Source: Flaccisagitta enflata | Taxonomy: Eukaryota; Chaetognatha; Sagittoidea; Aphragmophora | NCBI GenBank assembly: GCA_965153355.1 | Contig: OZ231127.1 | Span: forward strand, 94,798,001-94,862,000 | DNA length: 64,000 nucleotides | Reading direction: 5' to 3' | Shown: positions 22,201 to 36,841 of the stretch, piece after piece | Numbering within the stretch: position 1 is the first letter of the stretch | Layout: every line of letters begins with the position of its first letter | Made by a program: the position numbers and the translations under genes | The notes under the pieces: generated by a model | Databases searched by the model: none | What the model was told of the DNA's origin: nothing | What the model saw: only the letters and a program-made list of their open reading frames with translations

Positions 22201-22654
22201 TTTTTTTCATGCGACTCTTTAAACGCTGAGTCAGTCCGTCGGCTTGTTGATCACTTACACAACAAATCTACATGCCCCATGCCCTCACCAATGCGCCCTG
22301 TCTTGCCCTCTGCCCCTTTCCTGAGGCCTGACCCCATCTCTCTGTTTTATCCCATGCTCCCTGCTTTACCCCATGCCACCTGCCTTCACTCATGCGCCTT
22401 GCATCCCCCAATTCCCCATATCTTACTCCATTCTCCAGTTTATTCCACGCCCCTGTCTTTAACCATGTCCTTTCCCCTTACCCATGCCTCCTACCCATGC
22501 CTTACCCGTGGCTTACCCCATGTGATAACTCTCTCTGCTTCGAATAAAAAAGTCAGGCCTCATTTTTCTCGAAGAAAATGTTTCCTTTTGGATTGCGTCC
22601 CTCCAAAAATATCAATCTGTCGTCCGGGAATAGAAACGAATTTTGGAACTCTAA

Positions 22655-22694
<40 letters not shown>

Positions 22695-23015
22695 AACAAT
22701 AAAACAATCTTTTTATGTAGATTAATTTGTGTTTTTAAGATGTAGTCTAGCCAATTTTGAAGGCGAGATATTTCAAGTAGAAATGGGTTCTGTATTCATT
22801 TCCTAGAAAGTATGAATCCTTCATAGTTTATCTCCAGTGCCCCTGCCCAAACGTATGTGGCTAAAACGGCCATTCTGCCTAATGTTCAGCCTCGGCCCTC
22901 TGATGCAAATGATGTGGGACCCTTATTGCTTATATCGTCATTTTGGGACCACGACAGTTTTTTAAAATGAGGAACTTTCTTCAATCGACTATCTTCCTTT
23001 TTCATTCTTTTTTTT
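22201..23015. other. C-rich degenerate repeats and unassigned sequence
   Basis: CCCCATGCC/TACCCATGCC units lie at 22270-22520. A short GA and GACA tract lies at 22661-22700. No gene is supported. Confidence 0.5.
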
Positions 23016-23289
23016 AGTTGCGGACACGCAACTCTATAAGAGGCTTTGTCCGTCTGTCCGTCCGTCCGTCCGTCCGTCCGTCCGTCCGTCCGTCCGTCCG
23101 TCCGTCCGTCCGTCCGTCCGTCCGTCGGTTGGTTGGTTGGTTGGTCCGTGGACACAAGTCGAAAAGTGAGGAAATGAGTGTTTTAGATGCCTTTTGTGCA
23201 TGTGAGTGGAGGACTTGTGGTGTGGATTGGGGTTGGATGCCCCTGCCCACCCGTCCGCAACGATATTGTGACCCCGCGTCACTTGTTTT
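23016..23289 (-). mobile_element. HPE subtype B element with (GTCC)n core
   Basis: The hairpin AGTTGCGGACACGCAACT is followed by CTATAAGAGGCTTTGTCC, a near-perfect (GTCC)n of about 90 bp, and the body GATGCCCCTGCCCACC. CCGTCCGCAACGAT carries the 5' motif, and GTGACCCCGCGTCACTTGTT is the 5' stem GTGAC/GTCAC. Confidence 0.85.
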
Positions 23290-23472
23290 AAGTGGTTTGA
23301 GATACAAGCTTGAATTTCAGACACGTTGCAGAGCTACGACCAATAACAGTAGAAGAATGTCTTTCACTATGTGCCCAAGGCCTAAGATTTAATCCGTTTG
23401 TCACGACCGGGCGCTATCATGATCCATCTGCCGACACTGTGCCAGTATGTCTGTCTACCCGTCTATTTGTCT

Positions 23473-23556
<84 letters not shown>

Positions 23557-23740
23557 TTCTTCGACTTTTAACGCTTGTTTATTTATATTTAGAAGTTAGA
23601 GCCAACGCTAAACTTTTCATTCAGATCATTGTTCCTGGACAACAAAATCTTTTTTCATGAATGATTTTTGTGAATTACAAAAGCTTCTATTGTATAGAAT
23701 TTCAGCAGGTGCGGCCACTCTCACCCCCAAAATGGTCAGG

Positions 23741-23830
<90 letters not shown>
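23290..23830 (+). repeat. Two (CT)n arrays with unique spacer
   Basis: CT tracts lie at 23474-23552 and 23743-23830. The spacer is not recognised. Confidence 0.9.
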
Positions 23831-23834
<4 letters not shown>

Positions 23835-24374
23835 TTTTCACCGGGCATGCCAGAGCCGGCCCCTGGTGACGGAATTCACCCCCAAAAAAGGCCACGTTGT
23901 CCCCGGTGGAAATCTCCCTAACCCCTTTGACCAATCAGAGATCCCAAATCTCTCCACCAATCAGAGATCGACGCTCTTTACGCGTCGGTGGACGTCATGA
24001 ACTGTATTCTCAAATTCGTCTACTTATATAAGTATATAGGAATGCATGCATGTATAGAGTTCATCCAATTACCATCAAGGAACTTTAACTGTTCCACGTT
24101 TTCATGTTTTTGCGAGGACCAATCAAATTCGTTTTTAAAAGAATCATCTTTCTGGTCCGAAAAGAGGAATAAATATTTTCTGTCGAGTCGAAAAAAAAAG
24201 AGAAAAAAAAACGCATCCCCGATATTTCTAAAAAAGAGCAGATAGTCGCAAAAGCGTCAGATAGTCAGCGGTTTTTGTTGCCCCTTTACTAAGTAGTACA
24301 TGTAAGGATGCAATAATGAGAGGGTCAGCAGCCTAAATGGACCGCAATGCGAAGATGCGATAATATCCTGATCA
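23831..24374. other. Unassigned sequence
   Basis: CCAATCAGAGATC is repeated at about 23931-23970. No gene is supported. Confidence 0.4.
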
Positions 24375-24572
24375 TGACTGAAGTTTGATCCTTGAGGCTG
24401 GGATTTGAGCCTTGAGTCAGGTATTCAAGCCTGAGGACTAAAATTTGAGCCTTACGGCTGGGATTTAGGCCACATGGATGAGATTTAAGCCTCAAAGCAG
24501 GTATTTGAGGCTTTGAGCTTCAAGGCTAGGATTTGAGCCTCAACGCTGAAATCAAGGCTTCAGAGGAGGGTA
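24375..24572 (+). repeat. GCCTTGAGGCTGGGATTTGA-type degenerate tandem repeat
   Basis: Roughly 30-bp imperfect units carry TTTGAGCC/GGCTGGGATTT. It is the complement of the GGCCTCAAAT arrays associated with DH elements. Confidence 0.6.
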
Positions 24573-24856
24573 GGGGCTAAGAGGTTGTACTGGAAAGAGA
24601 AAGAATAGTTAAAGGAGGAGAATTTGCCCAATGATTTTGAAAGCAAAGGTCATCGGCCCCGTCGAGGCCGGTGCCGAAAAGGGAAGAAAATGCAGAGTTC
24701 GAAGCGAAAAAGGAAAAAAAAAAGAAGAGAGCATCGGACATTTCAAGAAAGGGAATTCAATATATCTAGTTGGCATTCATGTTCAGACGTTCAAGTCAGT
24801 TTCCAAAAGTGATTACAGGAAATTTTGGTTTGGTTGAAGGAATTGGAAGAGAAAAA
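24573..24856. other. Unassigned purine-rich sequence
   Basis: Nothing recognised. Confidence 0.3.
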
Positions 24857-25061
24857 ACAAGGCCGGATACACGGCTACCCCAGTCGCGTGCGGGTGGGCA
24901 GGGGCCATAATTGAGGTCAGTGGAGCATTTGGGCAGGAGCATTAAGGCCAAAAACCCAATTAACGCCGAAAAAGTTAAGTGTGACGGACCGACGGACCGA
25001 CGGACCGACGGACGGACGGACCGACAAAGCGGGGTGTAGAGTCGCGTAGCTCGCGACTAAA
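24857..25061 (+). mobile_element. HPE subtype A element, complete
   Basis: It starts ACAAGGCCGGATACACGGCT, then GTCGCGTGCGGGTGGGCAGG. ATTAAGGCCAAAAACCC and GTTAAGTGTGACGGACCG follow. It ends AAAGCGGGGTGTAGAG and the hairpin GTCGCGTAGCTCGCGAC, then TAAAAA. This is a good reference copy. Confidence 0.85.
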
Positions 25062-25276
25062 AAATTGGGGTTAGATTTTGGGAAATTTGAGAGAAATTCT
25101 ATGAAATCCAAGACTTGGAAATGAACTTGAGAAGAAGGTCATATTTTGTGCGTGAAGGGAAAGCAGTTAAATATCCTTGTGAAATCCCACACAATGTGGC
25201 ACCCGGGAACCAGTCTGTTTGTCTGTCTATCTGTCGGTTTCCGTCCTCTTTCTATGGCGAACTGTCACCAAATCCC

Positions 25277-25280
<4 letters not shown>
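25062..25280. other. Unassigned sequence
   Basis: Nothing recognised before the CT array. Confidence 0.3.

Positions 25281-25352
<72 letters not shown>
25281..25352 (+). repeat. (CT)n microsatellite
   Basis: CTGTCTGT leading into pure CT. Confidence 0.95.
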
Positions 25353-25355
<3 letters not shown>

Positions 25356-25429
25356 TTCACTTCTTCTTTCTCTCGTTGTCATTTCCTTCAGCAGTTCATC
25401 AAGTCCCAAAGGGCTCTAGTCCGTGTAGT

Positions 25430-26130
25430 TCGTAAGCTTGTGGTAGTGGAGGCGGCGGCGGTGGCTCTGGTGGCTGTGGTGGTAGTTTTGGTATTGGTGG
25501 CATTTGTTGAAGGGGTCGCATTGGTGGCAATTGTGTCAGTGGTGTTAGTGATTGCAGAGAAGTCAGAGAAGGCAGCGGTGGCCGTGGTGGTAGTTTTGAA
25601 ATTAATGGCGTTTGTTGAAGCGGTGGCGCTGGTGGCAATTGTGTCAGTGGTGTTAGTGATGGCAGAGAAGGCAGCGGTGGCTGTGGCAGTGGTGGCAGGG
25701 TTTGTTATGGTGACAGCTGTAGCATCAGTGGAAGCGGTGGCATCACTGACCCCCCTACAGTAAGACACAGTATTCAGTCGGACACAGATTGGGGCTTGAC
25801 GCCTATGCTCATTCTCCTGCTCTGCGCCGTTGGTGGCGGTATTGGTGGTAGTGGTTTCAGTGAGGGAGTGGTGGTTATGGTGGTAATGGCGCCCGCGCAC
25901 CAATGGCCGTGAAGTCGGTGGTGGTAGAGGTGGTGGTGGTGGTGGTGGTGGTGGTGGTGGTGGTGGTGGTGGTGGTGGTGGTGGTGGTGGTGGTGGTGGT
26001 GGTGGTGGTGGTGGTGGTGGTGGTGGTGGTGGTGGTGGTGGTGGTGGTGGTGGTAGTGGTGGTGGTGGTGGTGGTAATGGCGCCGGCGGGGGCAGTGGTG
26101 GTCGTGGTGACATCTGTGGCATTGGTCGCT
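25430..26130 (+). repeat. GGT-rich repeat region with pure (GGT)n
   Basis: Degenerate units of about 15-18 bp (GTGGTGGCATTTGTTG-like, GTCAGTGGTGTTAGTGAT) with a direct duplication at 25500-25560 and 25607-25665. Near-pure (GGT)n follows at 25918-26078. The Pro- or Val-rich open frames follow from the repeat. Confidence 0.9.
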
Positions 26131-26510
<380 letters not shown>

Positions 26511-26761
26511 AAACACTGTCTGTATTCATCTTCTTGTCCATCTCTCTGTACGTCTATGCGTCGATCTGTCTGTCGGTCTACCATATCAAAACAGACATAT
26601 TATGATATTCAAATCTTGGTCATGAATGCAGAAAAGTAAATGTGGGGGAAAGCAGACTACCTTATCTATAACGAAAATGGAATTCAGTTAAATGCAGTAT
26701 CAATTCACCCATTGATTTTTCCATTCATTCGCTGAACTGATTACTAGTCTCCTTTATTTTC

Positions 26762-26881
26762 AGTTGCGTGCACGCGACTCTACAACCCGCTCTGTCCGTC
26801 GGTCCATCGGTCCGTCGATCCGTTCGTCCATCCGCCACGCTTAGCTTTTTTCGCCGCCCCTGCCCACCCGCACGCGACTCC
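26762..26881 (-). mobile_element. HPE subtype A element, 5' stem missing
   Basis: AGTTGCGTGCACGCGACT and CTACAACCCGCTCTGTCCG, then GTCCATCGG units and CCCCTGCCCACCCGCACGCG ACT. It lacks the CCGGCCTTG end. Confidence 0.7.
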
Positions 26882-26997
26882 TTATCAAGTCTCCACCCCA
26901 GTGACCCCCCCCCATATCCCCCCAATCCCATCTCCTTCGATGCTTCTCCCCCTTTCAACACGCTGATCAGCGGGCCTTTTTCAAGCCTCAAAGTCTC

Positions 26998-27243
26998 TTA
27001 AATTTGGCCTCGAGAGTTGCCTTCGATGCCTTCGTTTGATGCCCCCAAAGGGTTGCCTTCGTTTGATGCCCCCAAAGGGTTTCCGTTGCCCTCCGGCGGC
27101 TCAATGTTGATCCGATTGAACACGTCGACTTTTCTTGTATGGATTTGTTTCTCAAAATAAGTTACATAAAGTTGATGTTGTACATGTGGCATTGCGAAGC
27201 ATAGTGTTTTCTTTTCAGTATTCAATTTTGACACACCGAGCAA
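26998..27243 (-). other. Open frame of 81 codons with a duplicated nonapeptide, status uncertain
   Basis: This minus-strand frame contains two copies of NPLGASNEG, encoded by a 30-bp direct repeat at about 27017-27080. It is not simple-sequence derived and its composition is protein-like. I recognise no domain, and no splice or promoter context is evident. Chance is the more likely explanation. Confidence 0.15.
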
Positions 27244-27245
27244 TC

Positions 27246-28746
27246 AACCGTAACTTATGGGTTTTAGTAGTGCATGTCAAATAGTGCTCAAAATAATGCC
27301 CTCAATTGCCATTTCATGAATCATGATCGTTGCCTAAAACATGAAGAATAAACTTCCTTGTTCTCAGGCAGAGAATATTCCCCCATCTTTCCGCGATTTT
27401 GAATCATGATCATGCGCGAAGGATGAGACAGATAATTCTCCAAAATTCGAAATTCCGCATCTTGGCTCGTTTGACGACTCTTTCGTTGCTCGAGACTCGC
27501 ACATGCATGACCGCGATAAAAAGTGACTTACGCATCCATCATGACAAGATAAAGTCAAATACAGTACGACATGAGAGAAGATAAAGTCATATTTAGTACA
27601 ACGTGAAAATGGTTTGTGAGAAAAGTTGTAAATTTTTGTTAAACACATATTGTTTTCAGTGTCCAATATCATATTCTAGCTTTTTCTGTTTTGCATTTGT
27701 GACATCTGTCTAAATCATTCTCCATGTTATGTAGAATATTTTATATGAGTTTTTATTGATTTTTTACATAAATGATGATGGATATTTTCAATCGGATAGC
27801 ATACTAAATAAGATGGGTTTTGAATAAAAAGTCACCAAATCAAATCCATCCAATGAATATCAAAATTTTGTCTGAAAAGAAATATCTAAAAGTTTGCTAT
27901 TAATACTTTGAAATTGATATGGCCAAATGATCAAATCATATGTAAGCATCCTATCCTCAAATTCATGTAGCTTTTCCTCAAAACGAGAATTGAAAATTGA
28001 AAACAACCTCTCTCGTGCTGCAGAGATAGACAGGCACGCGAGCAAGCACATGGCAGGTACATGCAGTCTCATTTACACACAGCTGCACGCACTCATACCC
28101 CGAAAGCGCGCACGCACCCATCAAGCATTCCTCGCACGCGATTTTCATGGCCCTCAGCGATACATGAGACATTTCCCCGCCTCTGAGTCAAAATGTTAAA
28201 ATGTACAATTTCTACACCACTTAAAAAAAATATGAATGTCCGATTTCAAATGAAAATGAACAAATTTACACCACTCGAAAAAAGGTCGAAATTTTCTGAA
28301 ATCAAAAACGAATTAATCTTTGTTTCACTTGTCAAAAGGTTAAAAGACAAGGAATTAATCGCTCAGAATGTAAAACCATCTGCGAAATCATTTGTAAAGT
28401 TGCTCTTTCTTTTTTCAAGTCTGATTTTGTAAAAGTCTTCATCCGTTTTTCCCTAACATCGTTTCCGAGGCCGAAGTTTTGTAGGTCAGGGACTTTTCAA
28501 ATTCAATCATCGAGCTTTTAACAGAATTAATGATCAACTCTTTTTAAAAGGGAAAATTAATGAACTCCCCCAAGAGAGTAAATACATCCTACATTTTAGA
28601 TGCCAAAGTAAACACCGAACAGACTTCACTTTCTAAATGGTCTTTTTGTTTATCGTACTGGCATGGCCCCCGTTTATGCGACTGAATAACTTTTTGGGTT
28701 AAATTCAATTACATCTATTGATCATCTTGAGATCGCCTTGTCTTAC
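27246..28746. other. AT-rich non-repetitive stretch without recognised gene
   Basis: About 1.5 kb with ordinary complexity. It holds short open frames only, none with a recognisable domain. It could contain exons too short or diverged to detect by eye. Confidence 0.4.
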
Positions 28747-30030
28747 ACAGGGTGTTTCACATCAAATGAAATACAGTGGAAACCCGATATAACGGTTTTA
28801 AAGGGACTAGGGAATTTTGGTTGTTAAATCCGAATGTTGTTAAATCGAATTACCCTTTTTTTTATGAAAAAAACAACTGAAGTAAAATTGAATAAGCGAA
28901 TATACATATGCTGAATGAATTTCAGTGGTTAACTAATCATGCAATTAGCAAACAGAGCAAGAGATTTACAGATACAGCCTTTGATGTGCCTTTATTAATA
29001 TATTCCTGATGAATTATTGCATATAATATACTAAAACTTTTTAGGTAGTAAAGAAATATTGTGATACTTATGTAAAGTCAATTTTGATTTAAATCTTTCT
29101 AAAAAAATGATAAAAAATATTCATTTTAATTCCATTATTTTTGTATTTCTTGTATCTTTTTTCCAAGCAATTGTTTGAATTTTTTATTCAAACTTTTTTA
29201 GTTTTTTGTGATATTGTTATGAAATGTTAGCTAAAATGATGAATAATCATGAATAGATTTATTATCAAATTAAACAAAATATACTTCAATACCCTTAAAT
29301 TAGGTGAAAATTTTCTACGGGACCAAAAAATAAAGCCTGTAAATCAGGTTTAGCTGTTAAATCAGGTGTTGTTAAATCAGGAAAAATAAACATTGTAAAA
29401 ACCTATAAAATTTTGGGACTTAAGCATCATGGTTGCTAAATCAGAAGTGCTGTTAAATCAGGTGCCGATAAGGCAGTAGTCCACTGTATAAGAAAACGAT
29501 GTCATTCTGCTTCTAAAAATAAGAAAATAATTCTGAAAAAAGATTCAAAGAGCCCTTAAGCTCCGGTTTTTCATGTGAAAAAATCATTGGTCTAAGTTAT
29601 ATAGTTTGGTCACAAAAATGATTTGATGTAAAATGAATATTTCCAGCCAATGATTTTTTTATCTGGAATGTTTTTCTTTAAATTGTTCTCATTTCTAAAC
29701 GGTTTGAGCTATATATCCCAGATTGGTCTCAAATTAAAGATATTCAAATTTTCTTTTATTTGAGTCCAATCTGGCATCTGTGGCTTTAACCGTTTTGACA
29801 CGAGAGTAATCTAAAGAAATGTTTCTAAAATAGAAAAAACCTTGACTGCAAATATTCATTTTTCTTCAAATCTATATTGTGGCCAAAATACTTGACACAG
29901 ACCAATTAAAATTTTACATGAAAAATCAGAGCTGAAGAGCTTTTGAAATTTTTTTTCAAAATATTTTTATCATTTCCATAAGCAATATGACATCGTTTTC
30001 TTATATTTCATTTGAAGTGAAACACCCTGT
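28747..30030. mobile_element. Foldback element (outer), interrupted
   Basis: The left end ACAGGGTGTTTCACATCAAA and the right end complementary to it (finishing AAACACCCTGT) form inverted arms. Removing 28774-29486 plus one TA restores an arm that matches its partner through ATGAAATATAAGAAAACGAT. The arms share sequence with the foldback at 848-1448. Confidence 0.85.
28774..29486 (+). mobile_element. 713-bp pogo/Tigger-like element inserted in a foldback
   Basis: It begins CAGTGGAAACCCGATATAAC and ends TAGTCCACTG. TA target duplications lie at 28772-28773 and 29487-29488. The interior carries repeated TTGTTAAATC(A/C)G motifs in the first and last hundred bases. There is no transposase frame. 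CAGTGGAA.CC.GATATAACG termini are characteristic of pogo/Tigger elements. Confidence 0.85.
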
Positions 30031-30330
30031 ACAATTTGTATCATTTTTGTATCCTACACATTGGCATTACAAAAGTGAAGATACAGAAATGGTTAATGTT
30101 AATGAGCTATCTCATGGTTGTATTAACATATAGATGTCTTTCGATCGGAGTTAGGCGACCTTAGATGCATTTATGAAGTTTCTGTTTAACCTTTCTCATT
30201 CCAAATTAGCTCATCTTTGGCCTAAAAAATTTGAACGCGGAAGAAAGAGTTTTTTTGTCACCGGTCATCAAAGCGGAACTATGGGCTTTCCTCCAGCTCA
30301 TGCATGGAATTATACCCACTTCTTAGTTTC
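30031..30330. other. Unassigned sequence
   Basis: Nothing recognised. Confidence 0.3.
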
Positions 30331-30736
<406 letters not shown>

Positions 30737-30936
30737 TTCGCGCCTCTTGAGTGTCATCAAAAGTGTCATCAAAAGTGTCATCAAATCTTGAGTAGCGTCA
30801 CTTATGGCGCTTTTACTCTTCGTATTCTTCTTTTCATGCGACTTTTTCGTACATTTTTCTCATACTTAAGATTTCTTTTTCCCTGAGAATTTTTTTGCCT
30901 TTACACAACCGTTGCTGACATGGCAACAATCCTTTC

Positions 30937-31172
30937 AGTTTTGGACACGCAATATTATAAGAGGCTTTGTCCATCCGTCCGTTCATTGTTTCTTTGATCC
31001 AATGGTTCATTGGTCCATCAAGCTAGAATTGATAAGTGCAAAAACACGCACTGACGAATTTATGATTATGCAAAAGTTGTGATTAAGTGTGGAGGGGTAT
31101 GCATACGTATGAGGGCGACATGGCCATACCCACTCCTCCGCAACGATATTGTAACCCCGGCTGACTTGCTTT
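30937..31172 (-). mobile_element. HPE subtype B element, diverged
   Basis: AGTTTTGGACACGCAA is the decayed hairpin. TATTATAAGAGGCTTTGTCC, a short GTCC core, and CTCCGCAACGATATTGTAAC follow. CCCCGGCTGACTTG is the decayed 5' stem. Confidence 0.7.
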
Positions 31173-31225
31173 GATTTTGTCGGTCACTCTGTCCTACTGA
31201 GTGAATGAGTGTGCGTGTCTTTCTC

Positions 31226-31234
31226 TCTTTTTTC

Positions 31235-31310
<76 letters not shown>

Positions 31311-31382
31311 TTGTGTCTCTCTGTTTTTCTGTCTGTCTGTCTGTCTGTTTCTGACTGTCTGTCTGTCTATCTGTCTCTGTCC

Positions 31383-31441
<59 letters not shown>
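31226..31441 (+). repeat. (CTTT)n, (CTGT)n, (CT)n compound repeat
   Basis: CTTT at 31226-31310, CTGT at 31330-31382, CT at 31385-31441. Confidence 0.95.
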
Positions 31442-31444
<3 letters not shown>

Positions 31445-31637
31445 CGTCCACAAAAACACATGATAATCGGAATTTGCACCTCAGTTTGTTCTTTTTTTGT
31501 TTTTATCAATGGCTTAAATTGCGACGTGGTAAAACTACAATTGCCTTGGCAACCGTCTGAGAGTCAGACAATCCTCGATAAGAAGAACATGTTTTCGAGA
31601 TCCGACGTGTAAGCCATTTGTTACAAGTTCTTTTTTT

Positions 31638-31690
31638 AAGATGCGTCCTCGCATCTCTATAAATGGGTGTGTCCGATGGTCTTCTTATCC
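31638..31690 (-). mobile_element. HPE subtype C hairpin fragment
   Basis: AGATGCGTCCTCGCATCT and CTATAAATGGGTGTGTCCG match the 3' end of subtype C. The remainder is not found. Confidence 0.6.
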
Positions 31691-33000
31691 ATAGGAGAAA
31701 CCTCAGAACACTCATTGCATAGGTAAAGCTCATTTTTTTTCTTCTTCTAAGCTGAGAAAAGTATGTCATGCCACAGGCTAAAGAGAGAAAAAATGCTCAA
31801 TTGAAATTATTTTAGATAACCCGTTCAGGCAAATATTTTGAGTAATCCAAAGCCAGGACCAAAAATAGAAAAAAAGTAAAAAAAACAATCAAAAGAGTGA
31901 GGTTCATTATTTCAGATGTTATATGGTCTTGTTTCGAATGAGGACGCATTTGCTGGACATCCCTAAGCCTTTATGCCCTTTTCATCGGCTTTGAAGCACA
32001 TTGTAGACGTTCGTCCATTCGACTTTCCAGTTTTTATCCATACCGATTGTTGTATGGTTTGGTCTAAGTTTGTACCGGATTCTGTAGATCAAATCCAGTT
32101 TTGTAATAGCTGATGTTTTTGATTAGAATCGCGATGATCTTACTAAAATAGCACCTTTATCATTCACGATCCATCACCTTGGTCAGCTTTGTCGCTTGTT
32201 TGATCAATTGATTGGTTGTTTGCTTGAATTTCTTGTTGCCAGTTTAAATCGATGCTACGATCGGATTGATAAATTGATTGACTGATTGATCTACTGATGG
32301 TTTGAAGTCAGGTCAACTTGGGCTCTCAAAGTGAACACGCACACAAACACACAAATTTTGATTACGTGAATCAAACCTTGGATCGCGTCGTTGTTAAGTA
32401 GGTGTTGTTCCTATGTGTGCACTCAAAGTTCAATTGAAATATCTTTGACATAATCTAATGAAAAAGAAATAAAAGTTCGCCGACAATCGATTTGATTTTA
32501 AGAGGATATTGACATCAAGCAAGATTTAATGTGGTAAAAAAAGCTGCACTTAAGGGTCAACTTCAATTTGTCGAAGGATATACGAAACTTCATTAAGAGT
32601 TTTTTTTTACTGCTCTTTACTTTAGATTAATCAATTTTTCAACCGTTGTGTAAAGACAGATTGCACCAATGCGACCCTTGAAATTATATGCAATTAGCGA
32701 ATGATAATCAAAAGGCAGTTGGAAAGAAATTGTAACGCACACTACCTAAAACCAGTTGGAATATGCACTCTCCCTCTTACTTTCTTTTCTTGACTTGACC
32801 AGTTTCAACTCATACATACATATCCTTGCCGGTCTTTTATTGCCCAATCATTAGTCATCATTGCACTGAGTAGGAACTGTGCATAAGACAGAAAGGAGAA
32901 TAAAATCTCTCCTTTTCTTGCCACAATCTGTCTGCAGAGGAAAAAAATTATGGAATGAATGAGATAAATAGTTCAGTTTGAGGCTAAGTGAGAAAGAAGG
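31691..33000. other. Non-repetitive stretch without recognised gene
   Basis: About 1.3 kb of ordinary-complexity sequence. (TTGATTGA)-like short repeats lie near 32190-32300. No coding frame of note. Confidence 0.4.
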
Positions 33001-33001
33001 G

Positions 33002-33017
33002 AAGAGAGAGAGAGAGA

Positions 33018-33067
<50 letters not shown>

Positions 33068-33162
33068 CCGAACGAACGAGAAACGATGAAACAAACAAAC
33101 AAACAAACAAACAAACAAACAAACAAACAAACAAACAAACAAACAAACAAACAAACAAACGA
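33002..33162 (+). repeat. (AG)n and (AAAC)n microsatellites
   Basis: AG at 33002-33062 and AAAC at 33086-33162. Confidence 0.95.
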
Positions 33163-33290
33163 ACGTTAGAGGAGAAGAAAAAAAAAGAATAGGTTAGGAA
33201 GAACGTCAGTGAGAGTGTGGCAATAGGTAAGACAAAAGAGACAAAGACAGAAACAGTAAAAGCCACTAAGGTAGAAAGAAACATGGTCAA

Positions 33291-33908
33291 CAAACCTTAG
33301 TTGCGTGGTAATAAAGGTAATTAATGTAATAAGGGTAATTAAGGTAATAAAGGTAAAAAGGTAATAAAGGTAATAAAGGTAATAAAGGTAATAAAGGTAA
33401 TAAAGGTAATAAAGGTAATAAAGGTAATAAAGGTAATAAAGGTGCTAAAGGTCAAGGTAATGAAGGTAAAGGTGATAAAGGTGATAAAGTTAAAGAACCC
33501 AAAAGTACCCTGAATTACCCTTAAGTACCCTAAACAACCCAAAAGTACCCTTAAGTTCCCTAGAGTACCTTTAGTACGTTGAGCACTCTTAAGCACCCTG
33601 AAGCACCCTAAAGTAACCTAAAGTACCCTAAAGTACCCTATACTAGCCCAAAGTACCCTAAAGTACCCTAAAGGTCCCTTAAGTTCCTAAAGTACCCTAA
33701 AGAACCTAATGCCTAATGTACCCTAAAGTACCCTAACTTACCCAAAAGTTTCCTCTAGTACCCTGAAATACCCTTAAGAACCCTAAAGTACCCAAAAGTA
33801 CCTTTAAAATGAAGATTTAAGTTAAATTTCAAAAATGTGATGTGACGTGACCGACCGACCGACCGACCGACATAGCGACTTCTAGAGTCTCCTTCACGCG
33901 ACTAAAAG
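33291..33908 (+). mobile_element. HPE element with two private minisatellites
   Basis: ACAAACCTTAGTTGCGTGG resembles the family start. Inside are a 9-bp (GGTAATAAA)n array (33305-33490) and an AAGTACCCTA 10-bp degenerate array (33500-33800). GTGACGTGACCGACC follows, and the end is CTAGAGTCTCCTTCACGCG ACTAAAAG. The 3' hairpin is partly decayed. Confidence 0.65.
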
Positions 33909-34559
<651 letters not shown>

Positions 34560-34705
34560 GGAATATCTGTGATCTTCTCTGATTCCAATATTCACGACCT
34601 GAAGGAGAAAAGGATTTCGGATGAGTTTGACCTTTCAGATTGACCCTCTTCCTCATCCTCCTCCTCCTCCTCCTCCTCATCATCATCATCCTCAATCGCC
34701 CTCTT

Positions 34706-35062
34706 TGGGTAGCGGCCTCTAAGGGCCGATGTGCTGTAGGACACAGGGATGAATTGCCAGAAGTCCGTACTTCCTTCCATGTGTCCTTTTGTTCCCCCGT
34801 TGTCCATCAAGGCCTGAAATTGGGACTCTTGGGCCTGAAAGTTGCCTTCTAAGCCCTCAAATTAGCCCTAAAGGCCTCGGAACAGAACTCCTGCCTGAAA
34901 ATCTGCTCTCCAGATCTCAAATTTGCCGTCAAGACCTCAAATCTACCCTCCAACCCTCAAGTCCGCCTTCAATGACCTAGATTAGCTCTCACTCCACTTC
35001 TTCAACCAATAACTCCAAGCAGGGCATCGGGTACTGCAGTCCATGTGCGATCCTTGGATGGC
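34706..35062 (+). mobile_element. DH-family element
   Basis: It starts GGGTAGCGGCCTCTAAGGGC, ATGTGCTGTAGGACACAGG. The middle holds GGCCTGAAAT/CCTCAAAT repeats. The tail is CCAAGCAGGGCATCGGGTAC and CATGTGCGATCCTTGGATGG. The inverted second hairpin block is not evident. Confidence 0.7.
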
Positions 35063-35316
35063 TAGCTCTTCTCCTTCCCTTGTAGTCGCCCCGTTTGGCT
35101 CCAGCTTAGGGTTTCTTGATTTTTTGGCTCCAGGGTCCCAACTCTTCACACGAAGGGGTCCGAGTCTCAAGCCTGCCTCCTAACCCCGTTATCAATCCCA
35201 TCACAAAGTTATATCGCTCGTTAATCTCAGCTTGTGATATAATCAGTTGTTTGGTCGTAATCTCTTGCTTTCTCACCACTCTGTCTTTTCTTTTTTGACT
35301 TTTGATCAAAGTTTTT
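35063..35316. other. Unassigned sequence
   Basis: Nothing recognised. Confidence 0.3.
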
Positions 35317-35515
35317 AGTAGCGTGCTACGCGACTCTACACCCCGCTTTGTCGGTCCGTCCGTCGGTCCGTTGGTCCGTCGGTCCGTCACACTTTACTTT
35401 TTTTGGGTTTTTGCGGTCTTTGGCCTCACTGCGCCTGTCCGAGTGATCAAGTGACCTCAAATTTGGCCCCTGCCCACCCGCACGCGACTGGGATAGCCGT
35501 GTATCCGGCCTTGTT
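35317..35515 (-). mobile_element. HPE subtype A element, complete
   Basis: The hairpin AGTAGCGTGCTACGCGACT is followed by CTACACCCCGCTTTGTCGG, GTCCGTCGG units and TCACACTTTACTTTTTTTGG. CCCTGCCCACCCGCACGCG and ACTGGGATAGCCGTGTATCC GGCCTTGT come last. Nearly all family landmarks are intact. Confidence 0.85.
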
Positions 35516-36685
<1,170 letters not shown>

Positions 36686-36841
36686 ACAGTAAAATCCCGC
36701 AGTAATGGACATTAAGTGACCATCAAAATTCAGCTGTTCTAAAGGGATTCAATTTTTCTGCCATTACATTACAAAGGAACCAAGATTTCTTACTCACTAT
36801 AAGCAGATTTACTCTTTGATCTGTAAAACGGGGTTGGACTG
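36686..36841. mobile_element. Possible decayed pogo-like miniature element
   Basis: CAGTAAAATCCCGCAGTAAT and the opposite end GTAAAACGGGGTTGGACTG are weak inverted repeats resembling the CAGTGGAA..CCCG termini elsewhere. No TA duplication is clear. Confidence 0.3.
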
